Part shown: in pieces, positions 55,307 to 64,000 of the stretch | Position numbering within the stretch: position 1 is the stretch's first letter | Layout: each line of letters starts with the position of its first letter | DNA from: Duganella sp. CF517 | GTDB taxonomy: Bacteria > Pseudomonadota > Gammaproteobacteria > Burkholderiales > Burkholderiaceae_D | Reading direction: 5' to 3' | Assembly (NCBI RefSeq): GCF_900110275.1 | Contig: NZ_FODC01000003.1 | Location: forward strand, 372,001-436,000 | Length of the DNA stretch: 64,000 bases | Translations under genes and position numbers: made by a program | Notes under the pieces: generated by a model | Database searches by the model: none | Seen by the model: only the letters and a program-made list of their open reading frames with translations | Told to the model about the DNA's origin: nothing

Positions 55307-56215
55307 ATGAAAAAACCCTTGATTTCCCTGATCCTCGGCGTCAGCGCCAGCCTCGCGGGCGCCGCCCCCAACGTCATCCGGCTTTGGCCCGAGGGCGTGC
55401 CGGGACTTAAAACCGACATCGGCCCCGAGAAGGTCGGTGGCGGCTACAACTCCAACGTCAGCGAGGCGACGCTGACCATGGTCGCTCCCGCCGTCGACCG
55501 GCCGAACGGCACCGCCGTCATCATCTGCCCCGGCGGCGGCTACGTGCGCATGTCCACCGCGCGCGAAGGCGATCAATACGCCAACTGGCTCAGCACCCTG
55601 GGCGTGACCAGCTTTGTCCTCAAGTATCGCATGCAGGAGTACGGCCACCCCGCCCCGCTGCAGGACGTGCTGCGCGCGGTCCGCATGCTGCGCTCACGCG
55701 CCGCCGAATTCAACATCAATCCGGCACGCATAGGCGTCATGGGCAGTTCTGCCGGTGGCCACCTGGCGGCAAGCGCCGGCACGCTGTTCGACAATCCCGC
55801 CGGCCGCACGGGCGCCGCCATGGACGCGGTCAGCGCCCGACCTGATTTCCTGATGCTGATGTATCCAGTCATCTCGATGCAGGAGCCGGCCGTCCACGCG
55901 GGCTCGCGCGCAGCGTTGCTGGGCGCGGCGCCATCGGCCGAATCGCTCAAGTTGCTGTCGCTGGAAAAACAGGTCACTGCCGCCACCCCGCCGACGCTGT
56001 TGATCCACACGCAGGAAGATCAAGCAGTCCCTGTCGAGAACAGCATCCTGTTTTACCAGGCGCTGACCAAGGCCGGGGTGCCGGCGGAAATGTACCTGTT
56101 CGAGCACGGTGGCCACGGCATGGGCATGCGCGATGGCTTGGGCACTTCTTCGCTGTGGCCGCGCCGTGCGGAAGAGTGGATGCGCGATCGCGGCCTGCTC
56201 ACTCAGGCGAAATAG
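55307..56215 (+). CDS. Secreted alpha/beta-hydrolase, sugar-esterase type
   Basis: 302 residues from ATG 55307; signal peptide about 1-19. Oxyanion segment VIICPGGGYVRMSTAREGDQ, nucleophile elbow GVMGSSAGGHLAAS, Asp in HTQEDQAVPVENS and His in EHGGHGMGMRD form a complete triad. The sequence group (BD-FAE/acetylxylan-esterase-like lipases) removes acetyl or feruloyl groups from plant polysaccharides. No ribosome binding site is obvious. Its end overlaps the convergent rhaM end by 13 bases. Confidence 0.8.
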   Translation: MKKPLISLILGVSASLAGAAPNVIRLWPEGVPGLKTDIGPEKVGGGYNSNVSEATLTMVAPAVDRPNGTAVIICPGGGYVRMSTAREGDQYANWLSTLGVTSFVLKYRMQEYGHPAPLQDVLRAVRMLRSRAAEFNINPARIGVMGSSAGGHLAASAGTLFDNPAGRTGAAMDAVSARPDFLMLMYPVISMQEPAVHAGSRAALLGAAPSAESLKLLSLEKQVTAATPPTLLIHTQEDQAVPVENSILFYQALTKAGVPAEMYLFEHGGHGMGMRDGLGTSSLWPRRAEEWMRDRGLLTQAK

Positions 56216-56517
56216 AACATCGGCCGCAGCGGCCACTCGCGGGGCCGGTTGCCCGGCTCCACCTCCATCAGGTCCGCCATATGGTCCCACCAGCGCTTCA
56301 TCACGGGCTGACCCGGCAACGCCTCTACCTTGTTGTCCGGCGCCAGCTTCAGGACCGCGAACAGGTGCAGCGTTTCCTCGTCGAGGAAGATGGAGTAGTC
56401 GTGGATGCCGGCCTCCTTCAACGCCGCCGCAAGGTCCGGCCACAGCTCATCGTGGCGGCGCTTGTATTCGTCCACCGTGCCCGGTTTGAGTTTCATGCGG
56501 AATGCGCGGGTGATCAT
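56203..56517 (-). CDS. rhaM: L-rhamnose mutarotase
   Basis: 104 residues, the normal RhaM length, from ATG 56517 with GGAGG 7 bases upstream. Family signatures: AFRMKLKPGTVDEYKRRHDE with the catalytic His, HDYSIFLDEETLHLFAVL and the Trp-rich MKRWWDHMADLMEVEP. It interconverts alpha- and beta-L-rhamnopyranose so that RhaI receives its preferred anomer. It is the last gene of the rhamnose/RG-I operon and is coupled to the GH105 gene by ATGA. Confidence 0.93.
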   Translation of the reverse strand: MITRAFRMKLKPGTVDEYKRRHDELWPDLAAALKEAGIHDYSIFLDEETLHLFAVLKLAPDNKVEALPGQPVMKRWWDHMADLMEVEPGNRPREWPLRPMFYFA

Positions 56518-57710
56518 GGTTTGCCTCCATCGGCCATCTTTTTCAGTTCGGCGGCCGCCAGCAGGTAGCCTCCAACGCCGTAGTTGTAGCTGGACGCGGG
56601 CAGGTAAAACGCCGGTTCCGCGCCGGTCTGCTGGATGCCGCCAAGTCGGCCGTCCGCGTAGACATGTTTGAGGATGCCGGCCCACGCCCGTTCGATCACG
56701 GGGCGGTAGACTCTGGCGTCCAGATAACCCTTGTTGACGCCATAGGCCATGCCGTACACGAACAGCGCCGAACCGGAGATCTCCGGCAGCGGATAGCTGT
56801 CCGGATCGAGCAGCGCGGCGTGCCACAGGCCGTCCTTGCCCTGCAGGCCGGCGATGCGGGCCGACATGTCGCGCAACTGCCGCACGTAGAACGGCTTTTG
56901 CGGATCGTTGTCGGGGATATAGTCGAGCGTGCGCGCCAAGCCACTAAGCACCCAGCCTTCGCCGCGCGACCAGAAGATCTTTTTGCCGTTCGGCTCGCGC
57001 TTGGCGATGTAGCTGGCATCGCGCGCGTACAAATGATCTTCCTTGTCGTACAGCAGATCGTAAGTCTTGCGCCACTGCTCGTGGACATAGTCGAGGTATT
57101 TTCGCTCGCCGGTGGCCTTGTACATCTTCACCCACACCGGAGGCGCCATGAACAGCGCATCGCACCACCACCACGGCAGGCGGTCGTCGCCGGGCTTGAG
57201 CGTTTTGAGGTCGATCAGGATATCGAGCTCGGTTCTGGTCGGGCCGAGGCGCGCAGACGACGGATCGCGCTCGTGCAGTTCCAGATAAGTCTGCGCCACG
57301 CTGATATCGTCCGCGTTGGGATACGGCGTGCTCAGCTTCCATTCGAACTGGTTGGCCATCGCCAGCATGGCGTCGCGGTATTTCGGGTCGCCGGTCGCTT
57401 CCGAAGCGGCCATGAAGCCGCTGAACAGCACACTGGAGGTCCAGATCCGGTCCAGATGCGGCAAGGTGCGCGCCAGCTGCCAGTCCGCCACCTTGCGCAG
57501 CGCCTTGTCGATGTCGCCCGAACGCAAGGCTGGCGACAGGTCGGTGGCCAGCGGCCCGGCGTCGGCTGGTGCGTCGCCGAAATGGCGGCTGGTGTCCTTG
57601 TCGACGATGGCCTGCATGGCCGGCGTCGGCAGCGGATACCGCTGCGTGTTGGTGGTGGCGCAGCCGCTGACAATGCCCAACGCCGCCAGCAGCAAATAGG
57701 ATGTCTTCAT
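56514..57710 (-). CDS. GH105 hydrolase, predicted lipoprotein
   Basis: 398 residues from ATG 57710, which overlaps the GH28 stop by one base (TGATG). The N-terminus LLLAALGIVSGC is a lipobox-like signal, so the enzyme is probably anchored to a membrane. The (alpha/alpha)6 barrel has LPWWWCDALFMAPPVWVKMY with the catalytic Asp, IFWSRGEGWVLSGLARTL and GKDGLWHAALLDPDSYP. As in YteR/YesR it should release the unsaturated galacturonate from RG-I oligosaccharides, exposing rhamnose for the GH106 enzyme of the same operon. Confidence 0.88.
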   Translation of the reverse strand: MKTSYLLLAALGIVSGCATTNTQRYPLPTPAMQAIVDKDTSRHFGDAPADAGPLATDLSPALRSGDIDKALRKVADWQLARTLPHLDRIWTSSVLFSGFMAASEATGDPKYRDAMLAMANQFEWKLSTPYPNADDISVAQTYLELHERDPSSARLGPTRTELDILIDLKTLKPGDDRLPWWWCDALFMAPPVWVKMYKATGERKYLDYVHEQWRKTYDLLYDKEDHLYARDASYIAKREPNGKKIFWSRGEGWVLSGLARTLDYIPDNDPQKPFYVRQLRDMSARIAGLQGKDGLWHAALLDPDSYPLPEISGSALFVYGMAYGVNKGYLDARVYRPVIERAWAGILKHVYADGRLGGIQQTGAEPAFYLPASSYNYGVGGYLLAAAELKKMADGGKP

Positions 57711-59161
57711 CAAGTCTTGTCCTGTTCTTCGAAACTCTTCTTCGATGGATCTTCCCTGGGCGGCGCCGGCTTGACGACCACGCTGCCCGCCGGCAGGCCG
57801 CGCACCGTCTCGGCGTCCTCGATGGCGACCGGCTCTTTCAGGCGCAATTTCGCATCGATGAACTCCCAAGACCTGGCGTCGTAGATATGGCCGCCCTTCT
57901 CCGCCTCGATGTCCAGATTGGCGAGGCTGAAGCGGTCCAGCGGCACTTCCTTGTAGCCATCGACCTCGAACGCGGTGGTCGCTCCAATCGCCTTGATATT
58001 CCAGATACGGACGTCGTGGAAGTGCGCGATGCCCTTCTCCCTCGGCACCGGCGTGGCCAGAACCTTCCAATACGCCGGATAGTCCTTGATCTCTTGCGGG
58101 ATCTCGGCGTAGCTGTAGCTGGGATTCCAGTTCATCGTGATGCGGATGACGACGGGCGTGCCCTTCATCGTGAAATCGTGCAGACGCAGGTTCTCGCCGA
58201 AACCGCCCCGCGTATGCGCCGATTTGAACAGGATGCCGACGGGGACTTTATCCAGCACCGTGATGTTGTAGGCCTCGATGTTGCGGAAGCCGCCAGCCGT
58301 CTCGCTGCCGAACGTCACGCCGGCGGCGCCGTCGCGCACGATGGAATCGCGGATGATGACGTCCTCTGTCGGGCGGGCGACGCGCTGGCCGTCCGAATCG
58401 CGGCCCGCCTTCAGGCACAGGGCGTCGTCGTTGACGGCGATATCGGCGTTCTGCACCAGGACCTTTTTCGATGAATCGATATCGATACCGTCGGTCGACG
58501 GCCCGCGTCCACCCTCGTTGTTGCGGATGACGACACCATCGACGGTGATATCGGTCGAGTAGCAGATGTGCAGCGTCCAGAAACCAGAACGGCGCAACAG
58601 CAGGCCTCCGCCGACCTTCACCTGCGACGAGTTGAATACCTGGATCAGGCGCGGACGCCGGGCATCGTAGTCGGAGGCCCAGCGCAATCCGCGAGGCTCG
58701 TAGGATTTACGCAGGGTCCAGTAGCTGTCCCAAAAGATCTTGCCGTCGCCATCGATGGTTCCCTGGCCGGTGATCGCGGCGTTCTTTTGCTCGTAGACGT
58801 TGATCAGCGCCGCCGGCCAGCTCATTTCGATGCCCGCGATCCGGGTCGGCATAATGGGATAATCCTCGATCCGCTGCGAACCGAGGATGGTTACGCCCTT
58901 GTCGAGCCGCAGCGTGACGCCGGTCTTGACGAAGATCGATCCGCTCAGGTAGGTGCCGGGACTGAGCACCACCGTCCCGCCATCGTTGGCGGCGGCGTCG
59001 ATGGCCGCCTGAATCGCTTTGGTGTTGAGGGTGACGCCGTCGCCCTTGGCGCCGTAGCTGCCTGCGTCGTAGGTTTTTGCGCCGGCCGTGGCCATGCCAA
59101 GGGCAAGGATGGCCGTCACGGCGAGGTGCATCCACTTCGTTATCATCATCGTGGTTCTCAT
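57710..59161 (-). CDS. Secreted GH28 polygalacturonase/rhamnogalacturonase
   Basis: 483 residues; its ATG at 59161 overlaps the stop of the preceding gene (TAATG). Signal peptide about 1-28 (MHLAVTAILALGMATAGA). Beta-helix with GH28 residues: GPSTDGIDIDSSKKVLVQNA, the Asp pair in AVNDDALCLKAGRDSDG, GVTFGSETAGGFRNI (usual GSE-GG of exo-acting and RG-type enzymes) and LFKSAHTRGGFGENL. The long form with an N-terminal pectate-lyase-like cap is common for enzymes that act on RG-I or oligogalacturonides from the end. Inverting hydrolysis of galacturonosyl links is expected. Confidence 0.9.
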   Translation of the reverse strand: MRTTMMITKWMHLAVTAILALGMATAGAKTYDAGSYGAKGDGVTLNTKAIQAAIDAAANDGGTVVLSPGTYLSGSIFVKTGVTLRLDKGVTILGSQRIEDYPIMPTRIAGIEMSWPAALINVYEQKNAAITGQGTIDGDGKIFWDSYWTLRKSYEPRGLRWASDYDARRPRLIQVFNSSQVKVGGGLLLRRSGFWTLHICYSTDITVDGVVIRNNEGGRGPSTDGIDIDSSKKVLVQNADIAVNDDALCLKAGRDSDGQRVARPTEDVIIRDSIVRDGAAGVTFGSETAGGFRNIEAYNITVLDKVPVGILFKSAHTRGGFGENLRLHDFTMKGTPVVIRITMNWNPSYSYAEIPQEIKDYPAYWKVLATPVPREKGIAHFHDVRIWNIKAIGATTAFEVDGYKEVPLDRFSLANLDIEAEKGGHIYDARSWEFIDAKLRLKEPVAIEDAETVRGLPAGSVVVKPAPPREDPSKKSFEEQDKT

Positions 59162-61946
59162 TATTTGGGTTGCGTCAGCAGCCGCACCGGGCCCAGCATG
59201 CCGGACGCCGTGGGGACGATCAAATGTGTATCTTGCGGTACGAAGCGTTGACCATAACGGGCCGAGAGCAGCCGGTAATCCGGACGTTCCTGCCCCGCCA
59301 GCGCGTTGAGCGACAGATTGGCCACCCTTACCTCGATCTTGTTGACACCGGCGCGCAGGTGGCTGGTGACGTCCAGCTCATACGGCGGATGCCATACCGA
59401 ACCGGCGCGCCGGCCGTTGACGAAGACTTCGGCCGCCTCGCGCACCGGGCTATCGAGCATTGCGCGCATGCCGGCTGGGACCTTGGGCGTTGTGTCCAAC
59501 GGCGTGCCTTTGCCGAAGTCGAGACGAATGGCGCCGCCGCTCACTTGCGACGCGCTGAGTTCCACATCCTTGCTGTAGACGGCGATGCCCGAAAAGAAGC
59601 GCGTGGACGGATCGTCGGTCCACGAGCGCAGTTGCGGCATCGCTTGCGGTTTCTCTCCAGGGAACCGTACTTGCCAATCGCGGCCCAGCTCCGCAAGCAC
59701 CGTCGACGGTTTGGGCAGCGCCACCGGGCCGATGGCGTCGCCATCATCAAGAACCAGAATGCGCGACTCGTATGGCGCCAAAACCAGCTCCAGCGCCGGC
59801 GTGACCCTGGCCGCGCTGGCGGTGCCGTCGTGCGGATTCCACCACGACGCGGATTTGCGCGTGGCGCGCAGCTTTGCCGTGGTGCGAACTTCGCGGTTGC
59901 TGGTATTGGCGATGAAGTAGATATCGCCATCGGCCAGCTTGCGGCGGATGAAACCGACATCGGCCGACTGCGACGCCAGCTTGAGGTCCGGCGTCAGAAC
60001 CTTGGCGAGTGCCGCGCCGACCGCCGTATCGTCCGCGACCAGCGTTACGCCGGCGCTGGCTTGCAGCGTCTTGGAGGCCGCGACAACCTGCGACGTGATC
60101 CGCCGCGCGTCGGCGAAGCCGGGCGCCATCGATGGCAAACCGCCGATGGCGATGATCTTGCCGCCGCCACGCACGTAGTCCGCCAGCCTTGCCATCACTT
60201 CCGGCGACAGGCGTGTCACATGCGGCATCACCAGCACCGCATGACTGACACCCAGCGCGAGGATCGATTCGGCGTCCACGTAGTCCAGATTATGGCCGGC
60301 GTCCAGGATCTGCTCCGTCAATTCCGGCGTCACGTGCCTGTGCATCTCGGCCGACAGCGACACTTTACCCGGCGTCATCGAGGCGTAGACATCGTCGTTC
60401 GGTAGCAGCACGGCGACATCGTTGGCCGGCCGTCCCTGGCGCAGCAGATAGCTGGTGCGACCCAGGTACGAGGTCACGTCGGGCATGACGTTCCACCAGG
60501 GCTGGTGATCGTTGAAGACGGCGGCCGCATAGAACGAGTAGCCGGGTTCCGGCGACCCGGGCGGCGTATAAGGCCAGCCATGGCCGACGAACAGGTTCAC
60601 GCCTTGCAGCAGCATGCGGTCGGCCTCCGCCTTCATGTCCAGCGGCGTGGCGCTGAAGGCCGGCGAATGCAGCCAGGTCCAGGTCTCCGCCGAGATCACC
60701 GGTTTGTTGTACAGGTGCCCGGCCGATGTCGCCAGCCTGGTGAACGAAAAAGTGCGGAACTGCGGCCCTTCGCCCTCAGGCAGGGCGACAAGGCGGTTGC
60801 TCGACATGGATACCGCGGGCTCGCCATAGGTCTGGGAGCGGAACTGCGTCTTGTGCTTTTTCGCCCAATCGTTGACGGGTGTCAGATAGCGTTCGTTGAC
60901 CAATTCGGTTTGCGTTTGTACCCAATCGTGGCGCAGCGCGCCCGCATCCGCCCCGGCGCCGCTGTGGATCGCCGGCAGATACGGCTTGAGGTCATAGCCG
61001 CGCCGGCGCTGGAACTCTTCGAGAAAGTCGTCGGTCCAGTCGGTGCCGTAGACTTCCAGGCTGTCCGAGAACACCGCGTAAGGCGGCTGATCGCCAAAGG
61101 CCTTCAGCAGCGGCTCGGCGACGGTATTCAGATGATGATCGATGGCCTTGCGGCTCAGATGGTCAAGTACAAAGCCTTCCGCGCCCAGCGCGGCGCGCTT
61201 GACCTGCTGGCCCGTGCGGCTGGCGATGTAGAACACCATCACGCGCGCGTCGGCCGCCGGAGCCACCGCCGCGCGTCCCGGGCCTGCGGCCGCCGGCAGC
61301 CGGGCAAGTTTCAGCGCGGCGGCGTCGTACTGCTTGGCGTTGCCCGCGCCGACGAATGCGGCCAGCAGCTTCTCGCCGCTCATGATGGCCGGTAGCGCGA
61401 CACTGGCCGCGCCGGGCGCCACTTCCGCGACGGCGACGCGCAAGCGCCCCGCCGACTCCGTGACGGGAACGTTGGGGCTCCGTACGGCCAGCCGCTGGCC
61501 AAGGTCATATCGACGCGCATGCCTTCGGCGCGCGCCTTGCGATTGACGAAACCGACCGATTCGAGGAAATCGGCCGACAAGTAGGGGACGTTGCGTATGC
61601 CGCGTGCCGGGTCGTCGAGCTCCATCGGATACACCGGCTGGATCTCGACGCCGCCGAAACCGCCGGCCTTCATCGCCAGCAGTTCGCGCTCGAGCTCCGA
61701 TTGGACGACGGCTGGCCCGAACCACCACCAACGCACCATGGGACGGGCATCCGCCGGCGGAATGGCCAGGTGGGCGGCGACATCCGCGAGCCGGTCAAAC
61801 AGCACCGGTCCGGGCGCGCCGCCCTGCGCCATCGCCAAGCCGGCGCACAGCAAGGCCAGCGCCGACGCCAACGACAAACAGACCGCCCGTGCGGCGCGAG
61901 CGGCCGGGCGGCGCTCGTCGCGCGGCCCCTTGATCGTCGGGGCCAC
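59161..61946 (-). pseudogene. GH106 alpha-L-rhamnosidase with a frameshift near residue 160
   Basis: The first part (from GTG 61946, signal peptide SLASALALLCAGLAMAQG) runs in one frame through ARPMVRWWWFGPAVVQSELE and GMRVDMTLASGWPYG, then degenerates. The expected continuation NVPVTESAGRLRVAV is in the -1 neighbour frame and goes on to the normal end at 59161, with TWLHSPAFSATPLDMKAEAD, MLLQGVNLFVGHGWPYTPPG and LLPNDDVYA, all typical of GH106. The break falls at 61471-61482, beside GGGG (61474-61477), so one missing base would restore a protein of about 928 residues. GH106 removes terminal alpha-L-rhamnose from RG-I fragments. Sequencing error, recent mutation or recoding cannot be told apart here. 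Confidence 0.8.
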
Positions 61947-61949
61947 CGC

Positions 61950-63245
61950 TTAGACGATACCGCTGCTGCTGGCGCCTGCCTTCGCCGGCCGGCGCTCCGC
62001 CGCCTGGCTGCGATATCCGCTGGACCGATAGAACGCCACCGGATCGATCGCGCCGCCCGAACGCAGACGGGCCATCGCCAGAATCGCGCTGACATCGGTG
62101 CGGTACGCGTGCTTGAGCGTTTGCGCCGACTGCAGCGCGTCGTTGGCTTCCTGATACTGGCGCAGGGCCGCGCGATCGACCAGCTTCGCCTGGACGAAAG
62201 CGCGCTGCACTTCGACCGCGCTGTTCATCAGGCTTTCGATCGGATCGGTCACGTTGTGCGACTGGTCCAGCATGTATGCCGGCGCGAACGAGGCGCCTTC
62301 GCGCTCGGCCGCATCGGCCAGCTCGTTAAAGACCAGGAACAGCTGGAACGGATTGATGCTGCCCGAATCCAGATCGTCGTCGCCGTATTTGCTGTCGTTG
62401 AAGTGGAAGCCACCGAGCTTGCCGAATTGCGCCAGCCGCGCCACGATCATCTCGATGTTGGTATTCGGCGCGTGGTGGCCCAGGTCGACCAGGCATTTCG
62501 CCTTCTCGCCCAGCGTTTGTGCGCAGGCGAAGCTGGTGCCCCAGTCGGCGATCGTCGTGGCGTAGAACGCCGGCTCGAACAGCTTATGCTCGATGAACAT
62601 GTTCCAATCATCGGGCAGCGCGGCGTAGATGCCGCGCGCGCTGTCCAGATACCGCTCCAGCGCGCCACGCAGGTTGTGCTGGCCCGGGAAGTTGGCGCCG
62701 TCGCCCACCCACACCGTCAACGCCTTCGATCCCAGCGCCCGGCCCAACTCGATACATTCGATATTGTGCTCGACCGCCTGGGCGCGCGTGGCGGCGCTGT
62801 GCGCCGTCATGCTGCCGTATTTGTAGGTGTGCTCCTGGCCCGCCTGGTCCTGGAAGGTGTTGGAGTTGACGGCGTCGAAGTACAGGCCATGGCTCTTGGC
62901 CTGCTGGCGCAGCGCCGACGGGTCCGAGGTTTTATCCCATGGGAAGTGCAGCGAGACGCCGGGCGTGGCGCAGGTCAGCTGGTGGATCACCGCGCAGTCC
63001 TCCAGCTTTTCGACCACGTTGCGCGGCTCCCCCTTGCCGGGAAAACGGGCGAAGCGCGTGCCGCCGGTGCCTGCGCCCCAACTTGGCAAGGCCACGGCGA
63101 ACTTCTGCGCCTGCTCGGTCAGTTTTTCGATGTCCTGGCCACGGCGCGCAAGCATGCCGCCCAGAGCCGCGTAGTCTTCGTCCAGGTTGGCGCGCAGCTT
63201 GGCGTTGTGTTCGGCCACGCGGCCGCTGTCGATGATGGTGCTCAT
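61950..63245 (-). CDS. rhaI: L-rhamnose isomerase (Pseudomonas stutzeri-type)
   Basis: 431 residues from ATG 63245 with AAGGAGA 5 bases upstream. TIM-barrel isomerase with the RhaI metal ligands: VSLHFPWDKTSD, LTVWVGDGANFPGQHN, MFIEHKLFEPAFYATT, LVDLGHHAPNTNIEMIVARL and GGFHFNDSKYGDDDLDSGSI. It converts L-rhamnose to L-rhamnulose in the cytoplasm with Mn2+. This RhaI type is the one that occurs with the bifunctional aldolase/dehydrogenase seen upstream of it. Three bases separate its stop from the GH106 start. Confidence 0.93.
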   Translation of the reverse strand: MSTIIDSGRVAEHNAKLRANLDEDYAALGGMLARRGQDIEKLTEQAQKFAVALPSWGAGTGGTRFARFPGKGEPRNVVEKLEDCAVIHQLTCATPGVSLHFPWDKTSDPSALRQQAKSHGLYFDAVNSNTFQDQAGQEHTYKYGSMTAHSAATRAQAVEHNIECIELGRALGSKALTVWVGDGANFPGQHNLRGALERYLDSARGIYAALPDDWNMFIEHKLFEPAFYATTIADWGTSFACAQTLGEKAKCLVDLGHHAPNTNIEMIVARLAQFGKLGGFHFNDSKYGDDDLDSGSINPFQLFLVFNELADAAEREGASFAPAYMLDQSHNVTDPIESLMNSAVEVQRAFVQAKLVDRAALRQYQEANDALQSAQTLKHAYRTDVSAILAMARLRSGGAIDPVAFYRSSGYRSQAAERRPAKAGASSSGIV

Positions 63246-63276
63246 TAGGTCTCCTTCGTTATTTTTATAGCGAGGC

Positions 63277-64000
63277 TTAACGCGTGAATGCGCCAGCGTT
63301 GCCTGCATCGACGTTCAGAATGTTACCAGTGCTCTTGCCGGCTTTGTCGCTCGCCAGGAAGTACACGGCTTCGGCGATATCCTCCGGCAGGACGCTCAGT
63401 TTGAGCATGCTGCGGTCGCGGTAGAACTTCTCGACGTCGTCGGCCTCGATTTTATTCGACTGTGCGCGTTCCTGCTTCCATTTGCCGTCCCAGATGCGCG
63501 AGCCCTTGATGACCGCGTCCGGATTGACGACGTTGACGCGGATACCGTGCGGCGCGCCTTCCAGCGCGATGCAGCGCGCCAGGTGGATTTCCGCCGCCTT
63601 GGCGGTGCAGTAGGCCGAGGCGCCGGCCGATGCGACCAGGCCGTTTTTACTGGCGACGAAGACCATGCTGCCGCCCAGTCCCTGCTGCTTCATGATGCGG
63701 AAGGCGGCGCGGCTGGCCAGGAAGTAGCCGGTGACCAGGATGTCCTGGTTGCGCTGCCAGATCTCCAGGGTGGTGTCTTCCAGCGGCGCCGACGAGGCGA
63801 TGCCGGCGTTGGAGATCAGCAGATCGACACCGCCGAAGCGCAGCGCGGCCGCCTGCAGCACGCTTTCCACCGCTTCTTCGCTGGTGATGTTGGCGACGAT
63901 GCTGCCGACGCTGTCCTTGCCGGCCGACTTCACCAGATCGGTGTGCGCCTGCGACAGCGCTTCCGGATCGATATCGGTCAACATCACGCAAGCGCCCTCC
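63277..64000 (-). CDS. Bifunctional rhamnulose-1-P aldolase/short-chain dehydrogenase, C-terminal part
   Basis: The frame is open to the right edge of the window, so only about the last 240 residues are present. They form a Rossmann SDR domain: EGACVMLTDIDPEA (second strand with the NAD Asp), LLISNAGIASSAP, the catalytic Ser in FVASKNGL, AYCTAKAAEIHLARCIALEG with the YxxxK pair, and PHGIRVNVVNPDAV, ending in ASDKAGKSTGNILNVDAGNAGAF. In RhaI-type loci this domain is fused behind an aldolase that splits rhamnulose-1-phosphate to DHAP and L-lactaldehyde, which the SDR part oxidises. The fusion is inferred from context; a separate SDR gene is possible. Confidence 0.75.
   Translation of the reverse strand, partial: EGACVMLTDIDPEALSQAHTDLVKSAGKDSVGSIVANITSEEAVESVLQAAALRFGGVDLLISNAGIASSAPLEDTTLEIWQRNQDILVTGYFLASRAAFRIMKQQGLGGSMVFVASKNGLVASAGASAYCTAKAAEIHLARCIALEGAPHGIRVNVVNPDAVIKGSRIWDGKWKQERAQSNKIEADDVEKFYRDRSMLKLSVLPEDIAEAVYFLASDKAGKSTGNILNVDAGNAGAFTR

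Overview
The window is high-GC DNA with dense, often overlapping genes. It carries T2SS minor pseudopilins, a PEP-CTERM protein, TonB-dependent receptors of the type used for polysaccharide uptake, a CadR-type MerR regulator, an arsRCBH operon and a FadE-type acyl-CoA dehydrogenase. Together these suggest a soil or plant-associated betaproteobacterium, most likely Oxalobacteraceae (Massilia/Duganella-like). The assignment is inferred from gene content; there is no rRNA or tRNA in the window.

Layout. 1-9.7 kb: end of a TonB receptor, a secreted GH18 enzyme, an SMP-30-like beta-propeller coupled to gspJ-gspK, then a TonB receptor-GH43 operon behind a recognisable promoter and a pair of 21-bp direct repeats. 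A REP-like repeat cluster follows, then rlhA (9.7-11.7 kb). 11.9-17 kb, all on the minus strand: a NarL-type two-component system, a stand-alone subtilisin-like protease, a protein resembling the C-terminal domain of the cyanobactin protease PatG, and two small Cys-rich peptides that share an N-terminal IPGF leader. This looks like an undescribed RiPP-type (or other protease-processed peptide) system and is the most novel item here. 17-28.4 kb: redox and detoxification genes (NlpC/P60-like protein, two aldo/keto reductases plus a remnant of a third, MFS pump, flavodoxin, LysR regulator, cupin, CMD-family protein, PaoABC-type molybdenum aldehyde oxidoreductase). 28.5-34.2 kb: an OsmC-YcaO fusion, the ars operon and decayed gene remnants. 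36.2-41.7 kb: a CDF transporter with its divergent CadR-type regulator, a TPR protein with an eroded metallopeptidase-like motif, and fadE.

34.7-36.1 kb and 41.7-64 kb are largely devoted to plant cell wall breakdown. There are a pectate lyase, a GH74-CBM2 / PEP-CTERM / GH5 operon for xyloglucan and cellulose, and a large pectin/rhamnogalacturonan-I section: DUF4861, CE12 esterases (one with two catalytic domains in tandem), a GH43-like enzyme, two GH105, PL22, GH28, GH106 and an alpha/beta hydrolase, ending in L-rhamnose catabolism (rhaM, rhaI and the end of an aldolase/dehydrogenase gene). The implied route is: backbone deacetylation and cutting outside or in the periplasm, removal of the unsaturated end sugar by GH105, release of rhamnose by GH106, then anomer interconversion and isomerisation in the cytoplasm. 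The GH106 gene carries an apparent single-base frameshift, which would break the rhamnose-release step if real.

Regulatory structure that can be read directly: a 35/-10 pair for the TonB receptor operon, an ars promoter with 17-bp spacing, a MerR-type 19-bp-spaced promoter overlapped by a dyad between the CDF gene and cadR, and several hairpins at operon ends.
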